Under the pieces are notes generated by a model. It did not search any database and was not told the DNA's origin. It was given only the letters and a program-made list of their open reading frames with translations. DNA of 64,000 nt from Candidatus Accumulibacter proximus (GTDB lineage: Bacteria; Pseudomonadota; Gammaproteobacteria; Burkholderiales; Rhodocyclaceae). The translations under genes and the position numbers were made by a program. Numbering within the stretch: the stretch's first letter is position 1; every line of letters starts with the position of its first letter. The DNA lies in assembly GCA_016709675.1 (NCBI GenBank), contig JADJMH010000006.1, positions 186,001 to 250,000 of the forward strand, given 5' to 3'. Below are positions 33,399-42,778 of this stretch, in pieces.

Positions 33399-34748
33399 TC
33401 ACAGCAACTCGAGTGGCGGCGTCGAGCCTGGATCCGCTGCCGCAGAACTGCCTTGCACCGCTGTCTGACCGAGTTTGGCAAGTACCTTGTTGGCGTCGCG
33501 CAGGCGGCTGAGAACCTTGACCAGCAAGACCTTGTTGAAGCGTTCGCGGACTTCGTCCGAACTCAACTCCAGCGCGGCACTATTGATGTCGAGAAACAGG
33601 GTTGGTTCCAGCGTGACCACCGTTGCTTGACGGCAGCTGTCGCTGGGGTGCAGGAACGCCATTTCGCCGACCACCTCTCCCGAGCCGAGTCGGCAGATCA
33701 CCCGTCCATTGGCGGAGACCTCGACAAAGCCGTCCACCACGATGCCAAACCGGCGATGATGGTCGCCCTCGCGGATGAGGGTCACTTTTTCCGAAAGCTC
33801 CCGCCAGACGCTGATGCGCAACACTTCCCACAGTTCGATGTCCTCGAATTCGGCGAAGAAGGCCACCTCGCGCAGCCTTTCGAAGTGAGTCATGTCCTGC
33901 TGCGTCTGATCCTCCTCCTGCATCTGGTAGCGTACTGCCGACAGGTCCTTTGCGAACTCGGCGCCATTGCGATAGCGGCTGTAAAGATCCTTCTCCAGCG
34001 CCTTCTTGATGATCGAATCGAGGCCGGCCGGCAAGTTCGGGTTGAGTGCGCAGACCGATGGTGAGTCCATGTTGACGATCTTGTAGACCAGCGTCGCGGG
34101 GTTATTGGCGCGAAATGGCAGCCGCCCGGTGAGTAACTGAAAGAGCAGAACACCGAGCGAATAGAGGTCAGTCTTGTGGCTGAGCGGATAGTTCTTGACC
34201 TGCTCGGGAGACATGTAGGCCGGTGATCCGACACCCATGACAAAGGTGGAGTCCTGGCCCATATCCTTGCGCAGATTCAGGCCGAGGCCGAAATCGGTGA
34301 TCTTCGGGTTGTCGTTCGCATCAATCAGGATATTCGCCGGCTTGATGTCACGGTGCACGATGCCCTGGCGGAAGGCGTGGTCGAGGGCCAGGCAGCACTT
34401 GAAGATGATCCCGATCACCCGGTGCATCGGCAGCAGACGATTGATCGCGCAGAACTTGTCGAGGGCTGCGCCGTCAACAAACTCCATCGCCAGATAAGCA
34501 CGCTCCGGCTCAACCACTGCGTCATAGACCTTGACGATGTTGGGATGATCAAGGCGCCGACCAATCGAATCCTCGGTCTGGAACAGCTTGCGCAGACGTC
34601 GCGACATGGCTGCATTGTCCTCACCGAAGCGGATCAACTTGATGGCGACGAGTCGGTCCAAGTCCGGATCACGGGCCAAGTACACGATAGCAGTCGCGCC
34701 CTTGCCCAGGGAGCGAATGACTTCATACTTGCCGATTTTCTCCAGCAT
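33399..34748 (-). CDS. Ser/Thr protein kinase with C-terminal cyclic-nucleotide-binding domain
   Basis: A 449-residue protein. Residues 7 to about 270 are a complete Hanks-type kinase: glycine loop LGKGATAIVYLA, lysine in VAIKLIRF, catalytic loop HRDIKPANILID, DFGLGLNL, and an activation segment ending in MSPEQ. Residues about 300-420 fit a cNMP-binding fold (SEKVTLIREGDHHRRFGIVV then DGFVEVSANGR, GSGEVVGEMAFLHPSDSCRQ). The phosphate-binding cassette GEMAFL..CRQA has a Cys before the Arg where Ser or Thr is usual. No TM segment. It may be a kinase gated by a cyclic nucleotide; target is unknown. Divergent from grpE. Confidence 0.88.
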   Translation of the reverse strand: MLEKIGKYEVIRSLGKGATAIVYLARDPDLDRLVAIKLIRFGEDNAAMSRRLRKLFQTEDSIGRRLDHPNIVKVYDAVVEPERAYLAMEFVDGAALDKFCAINRLLPMHRVIGIIFKCCLALDHAFRQGIVHRDIKPANILIDANDNPKITDFGLGLNLRKDMGQDSTFVMGVGSPAYMSPEQVKNYPLSHKTDLYSLGVLLFQLLTGRLPFRANNPATLVYKIVNMDSPSVCALNPNLPAGLDSIIKKALEKDLYSRYRNGAEFAKDLSAVRYQMQEEDQTQQDMTHFERLREVAFFAEFEDIELWEVLRISVWRELSEKVTLIREGDHHRRFGIVVDGFVEVSANGRVICRLGSGEVVGEMAFLHPSDSCRQATVVTLEPTLFLDINSAALELSSDEVRERFNKVLLVKVLSRLRDANKVLAKLGQTAVQGSSAAADPGSTPPLELL

Positions 34749-34869
34749 GCGATTACCAGACTCTATCCAGGACCAGTGGGGACCAAATCCTATCAGCAGA
34801 AGCGTCGCCCGGATGAAAAATTATCCATCAATTGTGTTGCTGGTTACGACGAGCCGGGCCAAGAAAAGG

Positions 34870-34895
34870 CTTGAAATTGCCGAACTCGCCCCAAA
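34870..34895 (+). promoter_or_regulatory. Sigma-32 (heat-shock) promoter upstream of grpE
   Basis: CTTGAAA (34870-34876) and CCCCAAA (34889-34895) are 12 bases apart, close to the RpoH consensus CTTGAAA-N11-16-CCCCATNT. Transcription would begin near 34902, about 26 bases before the grpE ATG. It fits heat-shock control of grpE and likely dnaK-dnaJ. Confidence 0.78.
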
Positions 34896-34927
34896 CTCCT
34901 TTTCGTTTTTCAGGGAGATCACCATCT

Positions 34928-35533
34928 ATGCAAGCGAATGACAGCGTACCCGACTCTGTGCCAGCCAATGGCACCCGACCCGATCAACTGGCCGCCGCAG
35001 ACCAAACGCCGGACATTGCCGAATCCGTGGCGGAAAGCAGTTCTGCTGCAGAGGAAATGCCAAGTCTCGATCAGGCCCTCCAGCAGGCGCATTTGAAGTC
35101 CGACGAATACCACGACGCCTGGCTGCGCGCCAAAGCCGAAACCGAGAATGTTCGCCGTCGGGCTCAGGAAGACATTGCCAAAGCGGCAAAGTTCGCAATT
35201 GATCGTTTCGCGCGCGAGTTGTTGGCCGTGAAGGATAGCCTTGAAGCTGCTCTGGGTATCGAAACGGCCAGTGTGGAGAGTCTCCGCTCGGGCACGGAAC
35301 TCACCCTCAGGCAACTGGTCTCCGCGTTCGAGAAATCAGCACTGACTGAAGTCAATCCCATTGGCGAGAAGTTCGATCCGCATCGCCACCAAGCGATCAG
35401 CGTCGTTGAATCCGAACATGAGCCGAACACCGTCGTGACCGTCCTGCAAAAGGGCTATCTATTGGCTGACCGCGTGCTGCGCCCGGCGCTGGTCATCGTT
35501 GCCAAGGGAAGTGACTTGAAATCCGCACAATGA
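34928..35533 (+). CDS. grpE: GrpE nucleotide exchange factor
   Basis: A 201-residue protein from ATG 34928, the first start after the heat-shock promoter; the longer frame from 34832 crosses that promoter. The N-terminus (about 1-55) is acidic and disordered, a coiled coil follows (ALQQAHLKSDEYHDAWLRAK then AETENVRRRAQEDIAKAAKF), and the C-terminal beta domain carries NPIGEKFDPHRHQAIS and VLQKGYLLADRVLRPALVIV. GrpE dimers release ADP from DnaK. It is followed by dnaK after 84 bases. Confidence 0.96.
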   Translation: MQANDSVPDSVPANGTRPDQLAAADQTPDIAESVAESSSAAEEMPSLDQALQQAHLKSDEYHDAWLRAKAETENVRRRAQEDIAKAAKFAIDRFARELLAVKDSLEAALGIETASVESLRSGTELTLRQLVSAFEKSALTEVNPIGEKFDPHRHQAISVVESEHEPNTVVTVLQKGYLLADRVLRPALVIVAKGSDLKSAQ

Positions 35534-35617
35534 TCCCCAGCTACAAAAAGTGAGCAAACCGTCGGATGCTTGAAAGAATATTAATACAAAACAAAGATCT
35601 ACTGAAAGGATTACGAA

Positions 35618-37546
35618 ATGGGCAAGATCATCGGGATTGACCTTGGCACGACCAACTCCTGCGTTGCCGTGATGGAAAACGGCAAGCCGAAAGTCATTGA
35701 GAACTCTGAAGGCGCGCGGACGACGCCGTCGATCGTCGCTTATGCCGACGATGGCGAGATCCTTTGCGGTGCACCGGCCAAGCGTCAGGCAGTGACCAAT
35801 CCACGAAATACGCTTTACGCCGTCAAGCGATTGATTGGTCGTCGTTTTGACGAGAAGGAGGTGCAGAAGGATATCTCGCTAATGCCCTTCAAGATCCTCA
35901 AGGCCGATAATGGCGACGCCTGGGTGGAGGTGCGAGGAAAGAAGATTGCGCCGCCACAGGTTTCCGCCGAAGTGCTGCGCAAGATGAAGAGGACCGCCGA
36001 GGATTACCTTGGCGAGGAAGTCACCGACGCGGTCATCACCGTGCCTGCCTATTTCAACGACAGTCAGCGTCAGGCGACCAAGGACGCGGGGCGGATCGCC
36101 GGTCTGGAGGTGAAGCGCATCATCAATGAACCCACGGCCGCGGCCCTGGCCTTCGGGATGGACAAGAAGCAGGGCGACAAGAAGATCGCGGTCTATGACC
36201 TCGGGGGCGGCACTTTTGATATTTCAATTATCGAGATCGCAGCGGTCGAAGGAGAGCATCAGTTCGAAGTGCTGTCGACCAATGGCGATACTTTCCTTGG
36301 TGGCGAAGACTTCGACCAGCGTCTGATCGACTACATCATTGACGAGTTCAAGAAGGAGTCCGGCGTTAACCTGAAGGCCGACGTCCTTGCCCTGCAGCGT
36401 CTCAAGGATGCTGCCGAGAAAGCCAAGATCGAACTGTCGTCCGGTCAGCAGAACGAGATCAACCTGCCGTACATCACCGCTGACGCATCGGGTCCCAAGC
36501 ACCTGACGCTGAAAATCACCCGCGCCAAGTTTGAGTCGCTGGTGGACGACCTGATCGAGCGCACCATCGAGCCGTGTCGCATCGCGCTGAAGGATGCCGG
36601 CTGCAAGATCGCAGACATCAACGACGTGATTCTGGTTGGTGGCCAGTCCCGGATGCCCAAGGTGCAGGAGAAAGTGAAGGAGTTCTTCGGCCGCGAACCG
36701 CGTCGGGATGTTAACCCGGACGAAGCGGTTGCCGTTGGTGCAGCGATACAGGGCGGCGTCCTGCAGGGCGAGGTGAAGGACGTTCTTCTGCTCGACGTGA
36801 CACCCCTGTCTCTGGGTATCGAGACGCTGGGCGGCGTAATGACCAAGCTGATCAAGAAGAACACAACCATTCCGACCAAGGCGACGCAGATCTTCTCGAC
36901 GGCCGACGATGGCCAGTCCGCGGTCACGATTCACGTTCTTCAGGGCGAGCGCGAGATGGCTTCCGGCAACAAGAGTCTCGGCCAGTTCAATCTCTCGGAT
37001 ATCCCGCCGGCGCCACGCGGCATGCCGCAAATCGAGGTCACCTTTGACATTGACGCCAACGGCATCCTGCATGTTTCGGCCAAGGACAAGGCGACTGGCA
37101 AGGAGAACAAGATCAGGATCCAGGCCTCGTCGGGCCTCAGTGAGGCGGAAGTACAGCGCATGGTGCAGGACGCCGAGCTGCACGCGGAAGAGGATCGAAA
37201 AGCCCATGAGCTGGCGGAGGCACGCAATCAGTGCGACGGCATGATTCACACGGTCAAGAAGTCGCTGGCCGAATATGGCAAGGAGCTTTCCGACAGCGAG
37301 AAGGCCATCATCGAAAAGGCGATGAAGGAAGCTGAAGAGGCCATCCGCGGCAGCGATCTCGAAGAGATCAAGGGAAAGAGTGAGGCGCTCGGAACAGCGG
37401 CGCAGAAGCTTGGCGAGAAGATGTACGCCAAGCAACAGGAGCATTCCGGTGGCGCCGAGGGCGCTGGCGGAACTGGCGGCGAGGCAAAAAAGGACGACAG
37501 CGACGTGGTGGACGCCGAATTTACCGAAGTCAAGGACAAGAAGTAG
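35618..37546 (+). CDS. dnaK: DnaK (Hsp70) chaperone
   Basis: A 642-residue Hsp70. The ATPase domain opens with IGIDLGTTNSCVAVMENGK and holds IAVYDLGGGTFDISI and ILVGGQSRMPKVQ. The linker DVLLLDVTPLSLGIE leads to the substrate-binding domain, and the lid ends in a Gly-rich tail with DVVDAEFTEVKD, the conserved C-terminal DnaK signature. GAAAGGATT precedes the ATG. It works with GrpE upstream and DnaJ downstream. A lone CTTGAAA lies at 35569, but without a matching -10, so I credit the grpE promoter. Confidence 0.98.
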   Translation: MGKIIGIDLGTTNSCVAVMENGKPKVIENSEGARTTPSIVAYADDGEILCGAPAKRQAVTNPRNTLYAVKRLIGRRFDEKEVQKDISLMPFKILKADNGDAWVEVRGKKIAPPQVSAEVLRKMKRTAEDYLGEEVTDAVITVPAYFNDSQRQATKDAGRIAGLEVKRIINEPTAAALAFGMDKKQGDKKIAVYDLGGGTFDISIIEIAAVEGEHQFEVLSTNGDTFLGGEDFDQRLIDYIIDEFKKESGVNLKADVLALQRLKDAAEKAKIELSSGQQNEINLPYITADASGPKHLTLKITRAKFESLVDDLIERTIEPCRIALKDAGCKIADINDVILVGGQSRMPKVQEKVKEFFGREPRRDVNPDEAVAVGAAIQGGVLQGEVKDVLLLDVTPLSLGIETLGGVMTKLIKKNTTIPTKATQIFSTADDGQSAVTIHVLQGEREMASGNKSLGQFNLSDIPPAPRGMPQIEVTFDIDANGILHVSAKDKATGKENKIRIQASSGLSEAEVQRMVQDAELHAEEDRKAHELAEARNQCDGMIHTVKKSLAEYGKELSDSEKAIIEKAMKEAEEAIRGSDLEEIKGKSEALGTAAQKLGEKMYAKQQEHSGGAEGAGGTGGEAKKDDSDVVDAEFTEVKDKK

Positions 37547-37612
37547 GCATCCGCCTGAAGGGCGGGGCGTATAATCGCGCCTCGCTCCGTCCCTCAATGC
37601 ATTGAAGAACCA

Positions 37613-38731
37613 ATGGCTAAACGCGACTTTTACGACATTCTGGGCGTCAATCGGGATGCCTCGGATGATGAAATAAAGAAGGCTTACCGCAAGCTGGCAA
37701 TGAAATATCATCCGGACCGGAACCCGGATAACCCCAAGGCCGAAGAGCACTTCAAGGAAGTCAAGGAAGCCTACGAGGTTCTCACGGATGCGGAGAAGCG
37801 CGCTGCCTACGACCAATACGGCCATGCCGGCATTGATCCGCAGGCGGGTATGGGGGCTGCTGGTGCTGGTGGTTTCTCGGATGCATTTGGCGGTATCTTC
37901 GATGAGATTTTCGGTGGCCGGCGAGGTGGCCGGTCGAACGTCTATCGTGGCGCCGATCTACGCTACAACCTCGAAATTACGCTGGAACAGGCGGCCTTCG
38001 GCACCGAAACCAAGATTCGCATCCCAACGATGGAGGTTTGCGACGCCTGCCATGGCAGTGGGGCCAAAGCCGGCACGCAGCCAAAGACCTGCCCAACCTG
38101 CCAGGGTAGCGGTCAGGTACGTCTGCAACAGGGTTTCTTCTCTATCCAGCAGACTTGCCCAAAGTGTCACGGAACCGGACGTTACATCGCCGATCCGTGC
38201 ACCGCTTGTCACGGGGCTGGGCGGGTCAAGCAGCACAAGACCCTGGCGGTAAAGATTCCCGCTGGCGTCGATGAGGGCGATCGGATTCGGCTCTCGAGTG
38301 AAGGCGAGCACGGCATCAACGGCGGCCCATCGGGAGACCTTTATGTCCAGATTAACCTCAAGCCCCATCCGGTTTTTCAGCGCGAACAGAATGATCTGCA
38401 CTGCGAGATGCCGATCAGTTTCACCACTGCCGCTCTCGGTGGGGAAATCGATATCCCGACCCTCGACGGTGTAGCAAAGATTCGTGTTCCGCCGGAGACG
38501 CAGTCCGGAAAGACCTTTCGCTTGCGTGGCAAAGGCATCAAGGGAGTACGCAGCAATGGCCATGGTGACCTGCTTTGTCACGTGGTGGTCGAAACACCGA
38601 TCCATCTCACAGAACGGCAAAAAGAGTTGTTGCGGGAACTGGAGGAGTCCAGTCGAGAGAACTCTGCCCATCATAACCCCCGCGCCAAGTCCTGGATGGA
38701 TCGGGTGCGCGACTTCTTTGCTGCCACTTGA
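37613..38731 (+). CDS. dnaJ: DnaJ (Hsp40) co-chaperone
   Basis: A 372-residue type I J-protein. The J-domain (1-70) carries the HPD motif in MKYHPDRNPDNP. A Gly/Phe-rich region follows (about 78-115). The zinc domain has four CxxCxGxG repeats: CDACHGSGA, CPTCQGSGQ, CPKCHGTGR and CTACHGAGR. The C-terminal substrate-binding domains end at about 360. It stimulates DnaK ATPase and delivers substrates. A TATAAT at 37570-37575 in the 66-base gap might give an extra promoter, but no good -35 is visible. Confidence 0.98.
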   Translation: MAKRDFYDILGVNRDASDDEIKKAYRKLAMKYHPDRNPDNPKAEEHFKEVKEAYEVLTDAEKRAAYDQYGHAGIDPQAGMGAAGAGGFSDAFGGIFDEIFGGRRGGRSNVYRGADLRYNLEITLEQAAFGTETKIRIPTMEVCDACHGSGAKAGTQPKTCPTCQGSGQVRLQQGFFSIQQTCPKCHGTGRYIADPCTACHGAGRVKQHKTLAVKIPAGVDEGDRIRLSSEGEHGINGGPSGDLYVQINLKPHPVFQREQNDLHCEMPISFTTAALGGEIDIPTLDGVAKIRVPPETQSGKTFRLRGKGIKGVRSNGHGDLLCHVVVETPIHLTERQKELLRELEESSRENSAHHNPRAKSWMDRVRDFFAAT

Positions 38732-38898
38732 GGCGCATCGTTCCCGGCTTGTGAGGCGCAGCAAGCCTCATCAGTGTCCACGCGTTCACCAGAAGTCCCA
38801 TCGTGTAAGGGTCGTGTCAGCTTGTTACGCCATCCTTCGCTGGCTGTGGCCGTGGTCAATGAGCGAATCGGCGGACATACACACGGGGAGGGAGCGGC

Positions 38899-40041
38899 AT
38901 GAAGCTTGCTCAAGCACTGCTGTTTGGCTTGCTGGGCTGGATTGGCGGGCTTGTTGCGGGTGAGGTCGGTGTTACCGACAGGAGCATTCTGATCGGCATG
39001 ACGGCGCCGTTTTCGGGCCCGAACGGGGCTTACGGACTGGATATGAAAACGGTCATCAGCGCCTATTTTCATCAGATCAACGAGTCTGGCGGCATCCACG
39101 GCCGAAGGCTTGAACTGCGCGCGTTGGACGACGGCTATGAAACCGAGCGGACGGTCGCCAATACCAGGGCACTGATCAGTCAGGAGCAGGCCTTCTCCTT
39201 GGTCGCGTCGTACGGCTCCAGTCCAACGACGGCGGCAATGAACGAGGTTTTCGGTGTGGCCAGAGTGCCACTGGTCGGAACGATTTCCGGCGCCGACTCG
39301 ATCCGGCTATCACCCAAAGACAACCCGAACAATCGCTACATGTTCAATGTACGCGCGAGTTACGCGAATGAGACCGAGGCCATCGTCAACCAGCTGACCT
39401 CGCTTGGGTTCAAGAACATTGCCGTCCTCTACCAGAACGACGGCTTCGGTAAATCAGGCCTCGATGGCGTTGTCGCGGCGCTCAGGAAACACAATCAGTC
39501 GCCGTCGGCAGTTGCTACCGTGGAACGTAACTCGCTCGATGTTGGCCAAGCGGTCCAGACAATCACCAAGGTGAACCCGCAAGCGGTGATCATGGTGACC
39601 CTGTATAAGCCGACCGCAGCTTTCGTGCGGGCGATGCGGAAGGCCAACCAGACGCCGCAGTTCATGACGCTTTCGCCGGTTGGCGCTGACCTGCTGGTCC
39701 AGGAGCTGGGCGACGAAGCTCGCGGCATAGGGATTTCTCAGGTCATGCCTTACCCCTGGAACGACACCACGCCGATGGTGCGCGAATACCAGAGACTGGT
39801 CGGAAAACAGGGGAAATTCACCTACTATGGCGTCGAGGCCTACGCCATGGCGAAAGTGTTGGTCGATGCAATCCGGAAGTCGGGCAAGGATCTCACCCGC
39901 GAAAAGTTGGTGACCAGTCTGGAGAGCATGCAGAACCACGACCTGGGCGGCTATCGTGTCAGCTACTCGGCCACCGAGCGATTCGGGTCCCGGTTTGTCG
40001 ACCTGACAGTGATCGGCAGTGGCGGCCGGGTTCTTCGTTAG
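38899..40041 (+). CDS. Periplasmic binding protein, branched-chain amino acid/urea type
   Basis: A 380-residue type I periplasmic binding protein. A signal peptide (LAQALLFGLLGWIGGLVAGE) precedes SILIGMTAPFSGPNGAYGLD, the usual start of LivJ/UrtA-type receptors. GIHGRRLELRALDDGYETERT and LVGTISGADSIRLSP line the ligand cleft. No ABC permease or ATPase lies beside it, so it is an orphan receptor; in betaproteobacteria such orphans often feed signalling proteins or distant transporters. Ligand cannot be told. Confidence 0.9.
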   Translation: MKLAQALLFGLLGWIGGLVAGEVGVTDRSILIGMTAPFSGPNGAYGLDMKTVISAYFHQINESGGIHGRRLELRALDDGYETERTVANTRALISQEQAFSLVASYGSSPTTAAMNEVFGVARVPLVGTISGADSIRLSPKDNPNNRYMFNVRASYANETEAIVNQLTSLGFKNIAVLYQNDGFGKSGLDGVVAALRKHNQSPSAVATVERNSLDVGQAVQTITKVNPQAVIMVTLYKPTAAFVRAMRKANQTPQFMTLSPVGADLLVQELGDEARGIGISQVMPYPWNDTTPMVREYQRLVGKQGKFTYYGVEAYAMAKVLVDAIRKSGKDLTREKLVTSLESMQNHDLGGYRVSYSATERFGSRFVDLTVIGSGGRVLR

Positions 40042-40108
40042 GGCCTTACGGTTGTTCGGCAGGCGGACCCGGTGAGGGGCAGGTGTTTCCGCGAAACAGC
40101 GCCGTTAA

Positions 40109-41482
40109 TCAGGCGCGACGCCAGCTGGTGCCTTTGACGCCATCCTCGAGGATGACTCCGGCGTCCGCCAGTTCGGCGCGGATTCTGTCCGCTGCAGCGT
40201 AATCCTTGCCTTGTTTAGCAGCCGCGCGCGCCGCGATGAGTGTTTCAATGCGCTCAGCGGGCATTTCTTCGCCGCTCCTCGGCGCCGCCTGCAGGAACGC
40301 CTGCGGGTCACGCCCGAGGAGCCCTAGCAAGCCTGACAGACCACGCAACTGGCGGGCCAGCTCTGCGGACTTGCTACGGTTTACCTCGGCAGCCAGGTCG
40401 AACAACACCGCACAGGCTTCGGGGGTGTTGAAGTCGTCATTCATTGCCGTCCTGAAGCGAAGTGCATGCGCCTCATTCCAGTCGACCTCCGCACCCCCTG
40501 GTTCCACGGCCTTCAGCGCGGTATAGAGCCGGCTCAATGCATGGCGGGCATCGTCGAGATGGGTATCCGAATAGTTCAGCGGGCTGCGATAGTGCGCACG
40601 CACAATGAAGAAACGAAGTACTTCGGGATCGTACCTCTTGAGGATTTCCCTGATGGTGAAAAAATTGCCGAGCGATTTCGACATCTTCTCGTCATCGACG
40701 CGAACGAAACCGTTGTGCATCCAGTAGTTGACGAAGTGGCAGTTATGTGCTCCTTCGGACTGGGCAATTTCGTTCTCATGGTGAGGAAACTGCAGGTCCT
40801 GCCCTCCGCCGTGAATGTCGAAGTGTTTACCGAGCAGTTCCGAGCTCATCGCCGAACATTCGATATGCCAACCTGGTCTGCCATGGCCCCAGGGCGAAGC
40901 CCAGAATGGCTCATCCTCTTTGGCGCGTTTCCAGAGCACGAAGTCCAGCGGATCTTCCTTGCCTGCGTCGACGTCGACACGCTCACCGGCGTGCAGATCG
41001 TCAAGCGACTTCCCTGAGAGCTTGCCGTAGCCGGGAAACTTGCGCACCGAAAAGTTCACGTCACCAGCCGCAGCCCGGTAAGCAAGACCGTTTCTCTCCA
41101 ACTGCCCGATCAACTCGAGCATCTGCGGCACATGTTCGGTTGCTCGCGGTTCATGGTCTGGTTTTTCTACCCCCAGTGCTGCCGCGTCCTCATCCATGAA
41201 GCGGATGAAGCGTGCGGTCAGCTCGCCTATGCCTTCATTGTTTTCTCGCGCCCGCTTGATGATTTTGTCATCAATGTCGGTGATGTTCCGGACATAGCAC
41301 ACCTGCAGCCCACTTGCTCGAAGCCAACGCTGGACCAGGTCAAAAACAACCAGAACTCGGGCATGACCCAGGTGACAGTAATCATAGACGGTCATGCCGC
41401 AGACATACATCCTCACGCTGCCTGGCGTGATCGGTACGAAGTCCTGTTTTTCCCTGGTCAGCGAGTTGTAGATCTTCAGCAT
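40109..41482 (-). CDS. cysS: Cysteinyl-tRNA synthetase
   Basis: A 457-residue class I synthetase that charges tRNA-Cys. The HIGH-type motif is DYCHLGHARVLVVFD; the KMSKS motif is DEKMSKSLGNFFTI. Zinc ligands are visible as Cys in MYVCGMTVYD, Cys in GWHIECSAMSSELLG and His/Glu in HHENEIAQSEG. Length is normal. It is divergent from the TPR gene whose leader begins near its start, an arrangement shared with cysS-TPR-ppi loci in related bacteria. Confidence 0.97.
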   Translation of the reverse strand: MLKIYNSLTREKQDFVPITPGSVRMYVCGMTVYDYCHLGHARVLVVFDLVQRWLRASGLQVCYVRNITDIDDKIIKRARENNEGIGELTARFIRFMDEDAAALGVEKPDHEPRATEHVPQMLELIGQLERNGLAYRAAAGDVNFSVRKFPGYGKLSGKSLDDLHAGERVDVDAGKEDPLDFVLWKRAKEDEPFWASPWGHGRPGWHIECSAMSSELLGKHFDIHGGGQDLQFPHHENEIAQSEGAHNCHFVNYWMHNGFVRVDDEKMSKSLGNFFTIREILKRYDPEVLRFFIVRAHYRSPLNYSDTHLDDARHALSRLYTALKAVEPGGAEVDWNEAHALRFRTAMNDDFNTPEACAVLFDLAAEVNRSKSAELARQLRGLSGLLGLLGRDPQAFLQAAPRSGEEMPAERIETLIAARAAAKQGKDYAAADRIRAELADAGVILEDGVKGTSWRRA

Positions 41483-41548
41483 TCCTTGGCCCTTGGCAGC
41501 CCTCCGCAGCGAGCAGAACGCATGCTGAGTACTATGGTTTGGTCGCGC

Positions 41549-41562
41549 TTCTTGTTAGAATC
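41549..41562 (+). promoter_or_regulatory. Conserved upstream element with extended -10 (TPR gene 2)
   Basis: TTCTTGTTAGAATC is identical to the 14 bases upstream of the first TPR gene (28585-28572 on the minus strand). Similarity continues for several tens of bases toward the ATG (for example CCGCTG), so the two leaders are related by duplication. Confidence 0.5.
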
Positions 41563-41611
41563 GACCGGTTTAGTGACATCCAACCGCTGTCTGGCCGAGT
41601 ATACCATAACG

Positions 41612-42634
41612 ATGCGTTCGAACTTTCCGCCGCCTTTGCGGGCCATCTTGCGAGCCTTCCTCATCGGCTGTTTCATGAGTTGCGCTGCCTTCATTGCCAT
41701 GGCTGACGGTCTCTCGGATGCGCAGCGTCTGTTGCGGGAGGGGTATTTTTCACGGGCCCTCGAGGCGATCGAAGGCCATGTCACGAGCAAGCCCGACGAT
41801 CCCCAGGGGAGATTCACCAAAGGACTGATCCTTGCCGAGATGGGTCGTCCGGCGGAAGCGATAGCCGTGTTCGGCAAGCTCGTTGAGGACTATCCCGAGT
41901 TACCCGAGCCCTACAACAACCTGGCTGTTCTCTATGCTCAGCAGAAGCAGTACGACAAGGCTCGTACGGCGCTGGAGATGGCCATCAGGATCCATCCGGG
42001 CTATGCCACGGCTTTCGAGAACCTCGGCGATGTTCACTCGATGCTGGCTGGCCAGGCGTACGAGAAGGCCTTGCAGCTTGATCCTTCGAGGCTGTCGACA
42101 CAGTCCAAACTGACCAGGCTTCGCGACCCGGGTGACAGCGCAGCGAGCCGTGTCGATCGGCGCGGTGAGGCGATGCGGCTGAGCGGCGAGACCAACAAGG
42201 TGGTCCGTAGCGCGGCTGCTCCGGTGTCCCCCGGCCTTGGCGCAGCGTCTGCTGCGGGCAAATCGGTGGAACGTGTTCCGCCGGCGGATCGAGCCGGCGA
42301 CGAGGCGGCCGTGACAAAGACCCTGCAAGGCTGGGCCAACGCTTGGTCACGCAAGGACGCAAAGGCTTATTTCGCTTACTATACGGCTGAGTTCCGTCCG
42401 CCAAGTGGAATGGCTCGCAAGGCATGGGAAGAGGGGCGCACGCGAGCGATGAAGAAGCCTGGCAAACTCCTGGTCAAGGTCGAAGACATCAAGGTGTCGT
42501 TTGCTGACGACAAGGCGACCGTGAGGTTCAGGCAGAACTACAGTTCGCCATACCTCGATTCCTCGGTGACCAAGACAATCGTCCTCGTCAAGCCCAAGGG
42601 CAAATGGCTGATCCAGCAGGAACGCGTCGGTTGA
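41612..42634 (+). CDS. Exported TPR protein with C-terminal Cds6/SnoaL-like domain
   Basis: A 340-residue protein from ATG 41612; the frame from 41132 overlaps cysS and is rejected. A signal peptide (LRAFLIGCFMSCAAFIAMAD) precedes three TPRs (AQRLLREGYFSRALEAIEGH, GRFTKGLILAEMGRPAEAIA, EPYNNLAVLYAQQKQYDKAR). A linker rich in Ala, Ser and Gly follows (about 175-230), then a C-terminal domain starting VTKTLQGWANAWSRKDAKAY and ending GKWLIQQERVG, the NTF2-like domain found in L,D-transpeptidase-associated Cds6 proteins. Periplasmic envelope function is inferred. It is upstream of ppiA/ppiB, as in relatives. Confidence 0.85.
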   Translation: MRSNFPPPLRAILRAFLIGCFMSCAAFIAMADGLSDAQRLLREGYFSRALEAIEGHVTSKPDDPQGRFTKGLILAEMGRPAEAIAVFGKLVEDYPELPEPYNNLAVLYAQQKQYDKARTALEMAIRIHPGYATAFENLGDVHSMLAGQAYEKALQLDPSRLSTQSKLTRLRDPGDSAASRVDRRGEAMRLSGETNKVVRSAAAPVSPGLGAASAAGKSVERVPPADRAGDEAAVTKTLQGWANAWSRKDAKAYFAYYTAEFRPPSGMARKAWEEGRTRAMKKPGKLLVKVEDIKVSFADDKATVRFRQNYSSPYLDSSVTKTIVLVKPKGKWLIQQERVG

Positions 42635-42778
42635 CGACGGGCTCGGAGTCATCCTGGTCGGCCAGCCGCGATTGGCTGGGCGGTGAGCCAGGACCATCGA
42701 CGAATCCAGAAATGAGACAGCGGCGGTATTCGATAGTGCAGGCCGCCGCTGGTAGACCACTTGCGAAGGAGTTGTGTG

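Noticed and set aside
35569..35617. Second heat-shock promoter before dnaK
   Set aside because: CTTGAAA is present, but no CCCCAT-like -10 follows at the right distance.
41132..41611. 160-codon extension of the second TPR gene
   Set aside because: Antisense to the cysS 5' region; the signal peptide starts at 41612.
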